DNA of 60,395 nt from Gemmatimonadota bacterium (GTDB taxonomy: Bacteria; Gemmatimonadota; Gemmatimonadetes; Longimicrobiales; Gaopeijiaceae). Position 1 is the first letter of the stretch, and each line of letters opens with the position of its first letter. The notes beneath the pieces are model-generated. The model searched no databases. It was given only the letters and a program-made list of their open reading frames with translations, and was not told the origin of the DNA. The translations under genes were made by a program, and so were the position numbers. The stretch covers positions 1-60,395 of the forward strand of contig JABDLS010000049.1 in the NCBI GenBank assembly GCA_013002885.1, given 5' to 3'. Shown piece by piece: positions 1 through 6,107 of this stretch.

Positions 1-14
1 GGCCGGCCCTATTT

Positions 15-31
15 TTCGGTGCTCCACCGAA
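15..31 (-). terminator. Hairpin just after tatA
   Basis: A perfect 7-bp stem with a 3-base loop lies two bases past the tatA stop codon. On the tatA transcript the stem is followed by A-rich rather than U-rich sequence, so it is not a textbook intrinsic terminator. It may act as a 3'-end stabiliser or a factor-assisted stop. Confidence 0.3.
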
Positions 32-32
32 G

Positions 33-314
33 CTAGGCGTCGGTGGTGGAGACGCTATCGCTGAGCTTTCGGGGTTCGCCATCTTCGCTCGCGTCGTTGG
101 ACGCGGGCTCGGGCGGGGGAGTGGAGCGATGGATCTTCTTCGTGTCGTCGGGAACCTTCAACTCATGCTCGATTTCCCGGACTGAGCTCTTGAACTCCCG
201 GATGCCCTTGCCGAGGGAAGATCCGATCTCCGGAAGGCGCTTGGCGCCGAAGAGAAGGAGCACGATGAGGAAGATGAAGACCATCTCCCCCATTCCGAAT
301 CCGCCTAAACCCAT
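33..314 (-). CDS. tatA: Twin-arginine translocase subunit TatA
   Basis: TatA forms the pore-like part of the Tat system, which exports folded proteins carrying a twin-arginine signal across the inner membrane. The 93-residue protein has the family layout: a short N-terminal membrane helix (about residues 8-22), the hinge FGAKRLPEIG, an amphipathic helix starting SSLGKGIREFK, and a charged disordered tail. TatA and TatB are hard to tell apart by length alone, but the FGAKRLPE hinge and short tail favour TatA. GGAGG lies about 9 bases before the ATG. The stop codon is TAG. The partner tatC is about 9 kb away in this window, and a probable Tat substrate is encoded at 45423-46895. Confidence 0.93.
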   Translation of the reverse strand: MGLGGFGMGEMVFIFLIVLLLFGAKRLPEIGSSLGKGIREFKSSVREIEHELKVPDDTKKIHRSTPPPEPASNDASEDGEPRKLSDSVSTTDA

Positions 315-354
315 GGTTCCATTCCTCCATCGGGGCGTCGCCCCGTAGAACTCG

Positions 355-639
355 TCAGATCCAGGATCGCACGATCATTGCGACGATCGCGATCCCCACG
401 AGTGTCAGTACGTTCAATGTGAGTGTAACGGGTCCAAGTACGAACGCGACAGCCACGAGGTCCACCGCGAGGGGCCCGATGGATGCGTCCACGGAGGTGA
501 GCAGAAAGACCCGTGGCGCCGCATCGGGGTCAATGGGAGACACCTCGACCAGCTTCGTGAGAAGCCCTCCGAGGAAAAGGCCGAGGACCAGCGTCCAGAG
601 GAAGCGGACCACCTCTCGACGCCCCGTGTTAACGAGCAT
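355..639 (-). CDS. Small membrane protein, DUF4321-like
   Basis: A 94-residue protein with no known function. It has one hydrophobic helix near the N terminus (about residues 12-30) and a second hydrophobic stretch at the C terminus (about 68-92), joined by a segment with several Asp and Pro residues. The arrangement (N-terminal helix with LGLFLGGLLTKLVE, then a proline-containing linker, then a C-terminal helix) resembles the small membrane family DUF4321; this is recognition from memory. It ends 40 bases before tatA and starts 58 bases after the prenyl synthase, so it probably belongs to one transcript with both. AAGGAG lies 7 bases before the ATG. Confidence 0.7.
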   Translation of the reverse strand: MLVNTGRREVVRFLWTLVLGLFLGGLLTKLVEVSPIDPDAAPRVFLLTSVDASIGPLAVDLVAVAFVLGPVTLTLNVLTLVGIAIVAMIVRSWI

Positions 640-696
640 ACGTGAGCTCCTTGGGGTAGGTTCCCCCGACAGGAGCCTGCCTCGAATCGGTCATTT

Positions 697-1692
697 TCAG
701 CGTCGCCGGTCGACGGCGTAGCTGACCGCGTCGGCCAGGGCGGTCTTGGCAGGCGAATCAGGAAGGCCCGAGAGGGCTTCCGTCGCCCGATCCGCATACC
801 CCTCGGCGGCCTCGGAAGCGTACTCCAGCCCGCCGCGGAGGACGACGATCTCGACAATCCGCGCGATCTCGTCGTCCGTAGGATCGATCCGGGTGAAGAA
901 CGACCGGATCTCCTGGCGTTCGTCGTCGTCAGCCCGGGTCAGGGCCTGCACCAGCGGGAGCGTGACCTTCCGCTCCCGGAGGTCGTGGCCGGTCGGTTTA
1001 CCCGTGACCGCTTCGGTCCCCGTGTAATCGAGGAGGTCGTCGGCTATCTGGAATGCCATACCCAAACTGTGACCGAAACGGGCCAGAGCTCCCCGGTGCT
1101 CGGGAGCTCCAGCGATCGCACCCATCTCGCAGGAGGCCGACATCAGCGAGGCGGTCTTCGCGGCAATGAGTCGGTAGTAGTCGGCCTCAGTGAAATCGAG
1201 CGCGTCGTACGACGTGAGCTGTCGCATCTCCCCCACGGACATCTCGTTCGCCGCGTTGGCCAGCACCGAGAGAGCCTCCAGGTTGCCAATGCGAGCGAGC
1301 TCCGAGACACCCCGGGAGTAGAGGTAGTCTCCCATGATGATGGCGACCTGGTGGGTCCACAGGGCGTTCACGGTAGGCAGTCCACGCCTCAGCGCCGAAT
1401 GATCGACCGCATCGTCGTGGACGAGGGTGGCCAGATGGACCAACTCCACGACGGCGGCGAGCGTCAACGCATCGTCGTGGTCGCGACCAGACGCGTGGCT
1501 CGCGAGGAGGAGGAGCGTGGGCCGGAACAGTTTTCCGCGCATGAAGAGCAGATGCTCGTTCACCTCCTCGATGTCGTCGAAGTCCGACAAGACGATTCGA
1601 CGTATCTCATCACCGACTCGCTCCAGCGACTCCCTCACGGGGTCCTGGATGGCGGACAGCTTGGGAGGCACTCCACGAACCGCTCGGCTCAC
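697..1692 (-). CDS. Polyprenyl diphosphate synthase (trans-isoprenyl chain elongation)
   Basis: This enzyme condenses isopentenyl diphosphate with an allylic diphosphate to make long prenyl chains, typically the tail of quinones. From the chosen start it has 331 residues. The first aspartate-rich motif is DDAVD (residues 93-97), followed by the conserved region around RRGLPTVN. The second motif is DDLLD (218-222), preceded by FQIA. Chain length cannot be read with confidence; it resembles IspB/HepT-type long-chain enzymes. I chose the GTG at 1692 because GGAGA lies 6-7 bases upstream. A TTG at 1734 would add 14 low-complexity residues. It follows the TPR gene by 55 bases. Confidence 0.88.
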   Translation of the reverse strand: MSRAVRGVPPKLSAIQDPVRESLERVGDEIRRIVLSDFDDIEEVNEHLLFMRGKLFRPTLLLLASHASGRDHDDALTLAAVVELVHLATLVHDDAVDHSALRRGLPTVNALWTHQVAIIMGDYLYSRGVSELARIGNLEALSVLANAANEMSVGEMRQLTSYDALDFTEADYYRLIAAKTASLMSASCEMGAIAGAPEHRGALARFGHSLGMAFQIADDLLDYTGTEAVTGKPTGHDLRERKVTLPLVQALTRADDDERQEIRSFFTRIDPTDDEIARIVEIVVLRGGLEYASEAAEGYADRATEALSGLPDSPAKTALADAVSYAVDRRR

Positions 1693-1747
1693 GTCTTTCT
1701 CCGAGGAGGACGGGGCATCGACACTGGAACTCAAAGTACCCGCGGCA

Positions 1748-3664
1748 CTACCGAAGTTCTCTGAGTCGCTCGGTGACGTCGGCGAAGTTGATGTCCAGCG
1801 CGAACACCCGATCGTAGAAGTCGACGGCGGAATCGCTGTTTTCCAGCGCCTCGTACGCCCTACCGAGGTAGTAATAGATGCCGACCAACTCGTCCTCCAC
1901 GGTATCGGCCGAATCCAGCGCCCTCTCGAGCGAACGCACCGCAGCCTCAGGCTGGCCCATCTCTATGAACGTCTGCCCCATCATCTCGTACGTCGGGAGA
2001 TGGTCGGCCGAAGCCCGCAGGGCCGCCTGGAACGACGTGATGGCCTCATCCAGTAGCCCCATCTCCTTGTAGGCGGTACCCAGGTCGTAGTGCGCGCGGA
2101 CATCGCTGCTGTCCAGGTTCTCCGAGACCTTCTCCTTGAACTGTGACAGCATCTTGGCGAAGTCGGCCTCCTCGTCACCGCTGGGCTCTTCGTATGCCAC
2201 CGTAAAGCGGGTCGATTTCTCGTCACCGCCGCCGAGGATCATCGCACCCAGGTCGACGTAGCCTCTGTCGCCGGTGTCCCTCGACGGTGGAGGCTCTGCC
2301 TCGGCAGGCGAGGGAGCAGCTTCCACGCGATCCGATTCAGGTGCGGCGGCCGAGACCTCCTCGGCAGCCTGGGGCGCGGGCTCCACTTCCTCCGGTTCGA
2401 CCTCCGTAGCGTCAGACCTCGACTCCTCGACGGCCTGTTCGAACGAATCGCCGGCATCGTCCGACGAGGGAGCATCGCCAGAGTCCACGTCGTCGTCGAA
2501 GCTCATGATCGGCAATTCGACGACCTCGTCCTCGTCATCGTCTGTCTCGAGCCCGAGATCTTCGGCTTCCTCTTCGTGGTCCGTCTCGAGTCCGAGATCT
2601 TCAGCTTCCTCTTCGTGGGCCGTCTCGAGCCCGAGATCTTCGGCGTCCTCTTCGTGGGCCGTCTCGAGCTTCACTTCGGACGCATCCTCCGCGTCGTCGA
2701 AGCTCATGATCGGGAGCTCGACCGCCTCGTCCTCGTCGTCGTCGAAGTCCACGGGATCGCGGTCCGAGTCCAGGGCCTCATCACCACCGGCCTGAATGTC
2801 GAAGCCCTCCAGACCAGCGTCGATCTCGGCTTCCGCCTCCGTCGATTCCGGTGCAGTGGCTGCGGACGCCTGAAGTTGCTCAGCGGCCTTCTCCAGGTCC
2901 GACGCCGCCTCCTCCATGGCATCGGCCACCGTGGCAGGTGCGACGGATTCGTCGTCACTGCCGAAGGCATCGCCCCCGAGGGAGATCTCGCCGAAGCCTT
3001 CGAAGTCGTCATCGAGAGCGGTCTCCCCGAACCCACCGGCGACCACGGCGGTGAGATCGGCATCGGGATCGAGCTCGCGGATCTGCGCTTCGATCTCATC
3101 GGCTCGGTCGTCGTCACCCGACTGGGTGTAGTGACGATGCACGACAGTGAGCTGCTCAACCGCCTCGTCGGTGCGGCCCTGCGCCGCCATCTGTTCCGCC
3201 ACGGTCACCCTCACGCCCACGTCCTCCGGCGCGAGGTCACAGAACTCGATGAGGGCTCGGAAGCTCTCGTCGAGATCGCCGGCAGCCTGCATTCGCTCCG
3301 CATAGGTCAGGAAGTTCGTCCGAGCATCCGGCAGAAACCCCTGCTCCGCGCGGATCTGGCCGATGACCAGGTACGCCGCGTGATGATTCGGAACATTCCT
3401 GATGATCTTCTTGCAGACCGCGATGGCGTTGTTGGGGAGGTACGCCTCCCGGTACAGCTCCACGGCCTTCTCGTAGTGCTCGACGGCGGGCTCCAGCCGA
3501 CCGACCCGCACGTAGAGGTCCCCGACTCGATTGTACAACCCGATGTCGACCTGATCATCCCTCGCCAGCTCCGTCAAGGCCTTGTCGTAATGCTCGAGGG
3601 CTTTCTGCCAGTCCTCTTTCTGCTCGGCCTTGCGTGCCTTCTGCTTGAGCGACTCGATGCTCAT
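1748..3664 (-). CDS. Large TPR protein with acidic repetitive middle
   Basis: A 638-residue protein. The first ~200 residues are tetratricopeptide repeats (for example YNRVGDLYVRVGRLEPAVEHY). Residues ~200-470 are very acidic and low in complexity, including four tandem 13-residue units. Residues ~500-638 are again TPRs (AHYDLGTAYKEMGLLDEAI). No signal peptide or membrane helix is visible, so it is probably cytoplasmic. TPRs bind proteins, but no partner is indicated. Its ATG overlaps the ftcD stop by four bases (ATGA), so the two are translationally coupled. The ELPIMSFDD motif occurs twice, flanking the acidic repeats. Confidence 0.85.
   Translation of the reverse strand: MSIESLKQKARKAEQKEDWQKALEHYDKALTELARDDQVDIGLYNRVGDLYVRVGRLEPAVEHYEKAVELYREAYLPNNAIAVCKKIIRNVPNHHAAYLVIGQIRAEQGFLPDARTNFLTYAERMQAAGDLDESFRALIEFCDLAPEDVGVRVTVAEQMAAQGRTDEAVEQLTVVHRHYTQSGDDDRADEIEAQIRELDPDADLTAVVAGGFGETALDDDFEGFGEISLGGDAFGSDDESVAPATVADAMEEAASDLEKAAEQLQASAATAPESTEAEAEIDAGLEGFDIQAGGDEALDSDRDPVDFDDDEDEAVELPIMSFDDAEDASEVKLETAHEEDAEDLGLETAHEEEAEDLGLETDHEEEAEDLGLETDDDEDEVVELPIMSFDDDVDSGDAPSSDDAGDSFEQAVEESRSDATEVEPEEVEPAPQAAEEVSAAAPESDRVEAAPSPAEAEPPPSRDTGDRGYVDLGAMILGGGDEKSTRFTVAYEEPSGDEEADFAKMLSQFKEKVSENLDSSDVRAHYDLGTAYKEMGLLDEAITSFQAALRASADHLPTYEMMGQTFIEMGQPEAAVRSLERALDSADTVEDELVGIYYYLGRAYEALENSDSAVDFYDRVFALDINFADVTERLRELR
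2544..2699 (-). repeat. Four tandem 39-base coding repeats
   Basis: The element GTCTCGAG recurs at exact 39-base spacing (2544, 2583, 2622, 2661), each in the same codon phase. Each unit encodes a 13-residue acidic block such as LETAHEEEAEDLG (residues about 322-374 of the TPR protein). The array is flanked by a longer direct repeat: a 22-base identical stretch at 2491-2512 and again at 2692-2713, encoding the ELPIMSFDD motif. In-frame unit length and conserved phase point to expansion of coding sequence. Confidence 0.85.
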
Positions 3665-4602
3665 TCGCGAATGTCCAGGGTCTCCGTGCGCTCGCCACCT
3701 CGCGCCGAGATGTAGTCGGCTACACGGCGAGAGAGGACCCGGGCGGTTCCCAGGTCGGGGAGCTTTAATCTGCCCAGCGAATCTGTGAGCACAAGGGTAT
3801 CGGGCATCATGCCGATGACTTCGGTTTCCACCACATCGCCGCCACGGCGGCGGACTTCAGCCTCGATGCGACCGAAAACCTCAAGGGGAAGAACCCGCGC
3901 CGGGTCCTCGAGATTCATGGAGATCTGAACCCGGTTCTGCCTCTCCAGCCGGAGGCCAAGGGCCCGTAGACCCGGAAATCCCCCGTCTCGCTCCCGGATC
4001 ATGGACGCGATGTCCCGGGCCTCCGCCACATCGATTCCGTCCACCACGACGTTCCAGGCCAGGAGGATGGGGCGGGCCCCCACACATGTGACTCCCGCCG
4101 TCGAGTGGGGCCCCACGGCGTCTTCTGGAAGATCGGGGCTTCGCCCTCGAGGCCAGCCGCCGCGCAGCCCTTCGAAGCCACCCCGACGAAGTTCGGCGAG
4201 GGATCGCCCCGGTGGGTCGGCCGCCTGACCGTAGAAGTACACCGGCACCCCCAGAGAGGCGATCGCCTCCCCTGCCCTCTGAGCCAATGCGACCGCGTCC
4301 GCCATCGTGACCCCGTGCAGGGGTACGAAGGGAAGCACGTCCAGCGCCCCGACGCGGGGGTGAACGCCCTGGTGGCGGGTAAGGTCGATGTTCTCGATCG
4401 CGAACCGAGCCGCGACCACTGAAGCAGCGAGCACGTCATCCGGGGCTCCGATGAGGGTCACCACGGAACGGTGGTGATCAGGATCTGCCGACCAGTCCAG
4501 CACCTCGACGTCGCAAGCGCCGATGGTGTCGACCAACGCCTCCACCGTCGCCAGGTCCCGCCCTTCCGAGAAATTCGGCACCGCCTCCATGACCTTGACC
4601 AT
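3661..4602 (-). CDS. ftcD: Glutamate formimidoyltransferase
   Basis: This enzyme moves the formimino group from formiminoglutamate to tetrahydrofolate, a step of histidine breakdown that feeds one-carbon metabolism. The 313-residue protein starts with the family hallmark EAVPNFSEGRD and carries HQGVHPRVGALDVLPFVP, both typical of the transferase domain. It is the transferase domain only; there is no C-terminal cyclodeaminase domain as in the animal bifunctional protein. No other histidine-degradation gene is in the window. The start could be the ATG used here or the one four codons later (MEAVPNF), which matches the family N terminus equally well. Confidence 0.9.
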   Translation of the reverse strand: MVKVMEAVPNFSEGRDLATVEALVDTIGACDVEVLDWSADPDHHRSVVTLIGAPDDVLAASVVAARFAIENIDLTRHQGVHPRVGALDVLPFVPLHGVTMADAVALAQRAGEAIASLGVPVYFYGQAADPPGRSLAELRRGGFEGLRGGWPRGRSPDLPEDAVGPHSTAGVTCVGARPILLAWNVVVDGIDVAEARDIASMIRERDGGFPGLRALGLRLERQNRVQISMNLEDPARVLPLEVFGRIEAEVRRRGGDVVETEVIGMMPDTLVLTDSLGRLKLPDLGTARVLSRRVADYISARGGERTETLDIRE

Positions 4603-4684
4603 ACATCCAACCTACGGTGCCACCGCCGCCGGTCCACGGTGGAAGCCAATCGCCCAAGGCTGCTCGGGGACCCTTGAAGGACCT

Positions 4685-4716
4685 CGAGCCGGGCATCCCG
4701 AAGGACACCCGGCTCG
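4685..4716 (-). other. Hairpin in the gap before ftcD
   Basis: A 9-bp perfect stem with a 14-base loop lies in the 161-base gap between the fibronectin-type lipoprotein gene and ftcD. No T-run follows on either strand. It may be part of a 3' end for the upstream gene or a leader structure for ftcD. Confidence 0.3.
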
Positions 4717-4742
4717 TTTCGGTCGGGGAGGACCTGGTTGCG

Positions 4743-4763
4743 CCCCGCACTGCCAACGCGGGG
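4743..4763 (-). terminator. Possible terminator hairpin after the lipoprotein gene
   Basis: A 6-bp GC-only stem (CCCCGC/GCGGGG) with a 9-base loop begins directly after the TGA of the lipoprotein gene. It lacks a U-tract, so intrinsic termination would be weak. Confidence 0.3.
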
Positions 4764-5897
4764 TCAGCCCCCGCTGCCGATGACCAGGTCCGGGTTGTTG
4801 GCCTGGAGCTGGTATGCCCAGTCGAAGATCATGAGATCGTCACCATTCTGGTCCGTGCCAAGGTGCGTCACCCGGATGATGCCGAAGTGGAGTTCTCCGT
4901 CGCTCCCGACGACTCGCAGGACGTAGCTCGTCTCCGTGAGCAACTGCATGTCACCCGTCACGTATCCGCTCACAGGCGCGACAGGCACGTCGACACACGT
5001 CGCGTCGGCTCCCACGCCGCACTTCAAGGCGGTAGTCGCGAAGCCGTCCTGGTACACCGCCGCGTTGTCACCGAGGACCATCCACCAGCCGTTGATGTCC
5101 TGCTCGAGACGGAAATCGAAGTCGGCGGGGTCCGACCCGTCGACTACGGGGACCACCGACTCGTCCTCGGAAAAGAGGAAGCCGGAGTTGGCCGGCACGT
5201 CGGCAAAGTCGTAGAGAAGCTCGCCGGAGAAGTCCGGACGAGGCGTGCCCTCGCCTATGACGCTTCCGTCGCTCTCATGCCCGTCTGTGTCCACGGCGGT
5301 GACGAAGTAGCCGTAGGTCGACCCGTTCTGGGCGAGGAGATCCAGGAAGCCTTCGGAATCCGTCTCGCCCAGCAGCAGGGACGTGCCGGCGTCGTCGAGA
5401 TAGATCTTGTAGTGCGAGAAATCGCCGGCCGCCCGAGAAGCAGCGCCCCAGAGAATGTAGTTGGCGCCATCCAGGGCGATGACCGACGTGGCGTCAGGGA
5501 TGGGCGGAGCCACCCACTGGGGGACGAACACCACGACCGTGGTCGCGGCGTCGGTCTCGGTTCCGTCATCGTCCACTGCCGAGACCAGATACTCGTAGGA
5601 CTCGTCGGCGACGACGTTGATGTCCTCGTACGTGCAGAAGTCCTGGGAACAGCTCGTCACCTCGGCAATGAAGAACCACTCGTTGTCAGTCGTCCGGCGG
5701 GAATAGACGCGGAAGGCCTCGCCGTTCCAGTCCGGGGCCAACTCCCACGTTACGGTCACGGAGCCGGCGTAATAGCTCGCAGCCACCGCACGCGGAGCCG
5801 CTGGTGCACCGCCAGGCTCTTCCACGAAGATCAGTTCGTCCCGACACCCGGTCAGGGCAACCATGGAAAGGGTCAGGCCCAGAAGTATGCTTCTCAT
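4764..5897 (-). CDS. Lipoprotein with two fibronectin type III-like domains and a C-terminal beta domain
   Basis: The start at 5897 gives a lipoprotein signal (MRSILLGLTLSMVALTGC, lipobox LTGC) and has GGAGG about 9 bases upstream; an earlier ATG at 5972 would bury the signal. The mature protein would be lipid-anchored, probably in the outer membrane. Residues ~33-125 and ~130-215 look like fibronectin type III folds (VTVTWELAPDW, FRVYSR, YEYLVSAVDDDG; then HYKIYLDD, YGYFVTAVDTDG). Residues ~220-377 form a separate beta-rich domain ending HFGIIRVTHLG...IFDWAYQLQ. To my eye that tail resembles HmuY-type heme-binding lipoproteins, but this needs a profile search. Function is unknown. It lies downstream of lptD after a 210-base gap with a terminator-like hairpin, so it may have its own promoter. 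Confidence 0.72.
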   Translation of the reverse strand: MRSILLGLTLSMVALTGCRDELIFVEEPGGAPAAPRAVAASYYAGSVTVTWELAPDWNGEAFRVYSRRTTDNEWFFIAEVTSCSQDFCTYEDINVVADESYEYLVSAVDDDGTETDAATTVVVFVPQWVAPPIPDATSVIALDGANYILWGAASRAAGDFSHYKIYLDDAGTSLLLGETDSEGFLDLLAQNGSTYGYFVTAVDTDGHESDGSVIGEGTPRPDFSGELLYDFADVPANSGFLFSEDESVVPVVDGSDPADFDFRLEQDINGWWMVLGDNAAVYQDGFATTALKCGVGADATCVDVPVAPVSGYVTGDMQLLTETSYVLRVVGSDGELHFGIIRVTHLGTDQNGDDLMIFDWAYQLQANNPDLVIGSGG

Positions 5898-6025
5898 CGG
5901 TCCATCCTCCGTCGGTCGGGCCCGTCCTCGACGGCAGCGTGCCGCCGGCCGTTGCGGGCCAACACGTGGCACACCCGGTGCACAGGGCGTACCGCAAATC
6001 TATCTTCTTGCGCTACAACATCTTA

Positions 6026-6049
6026 GCAAAACGCGAAAGCTCGCTTTCG
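6026..6049 (-). terminator. Intrinsic terminator-like hairpin after lptD
   Basis: On the lptD transcript, CGAAAG-CGAG-CTTTCG forms a 6-bp stem with a 4-base loop, followed directly by CGTTTTGC. The hairpin plus short U-run, about 60 bases past the lptD stop, fits rho-independent termination of the pal-to-lptD transcript. The surrounding ~60 bases are unusually AT-rich for this window. Confidence 0.55.
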
Positions 6050-6107
6050 TCCACTATTAAGGACACAAGAGGACGTCGGGTGCGGACATTCGAGCACCCC
6101 CTCGACA

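Noticed and set aside
2491..2713. Regular 39-base repeats that could suggest a CRISPR array
   Set aside because: There are no distinct spacers; the repeats are contiguous, keep codon phase and encode an acidic block in a TPR protein.
4617..6026. A 469-codon open frame on the plus strand
   Set aside because: Opposite the lipoprotein gene, whose minus-strand start has a signal peptide, lipobox and ribosome site. The plus-strand translation is rich in His, Arg and Val without pattern.
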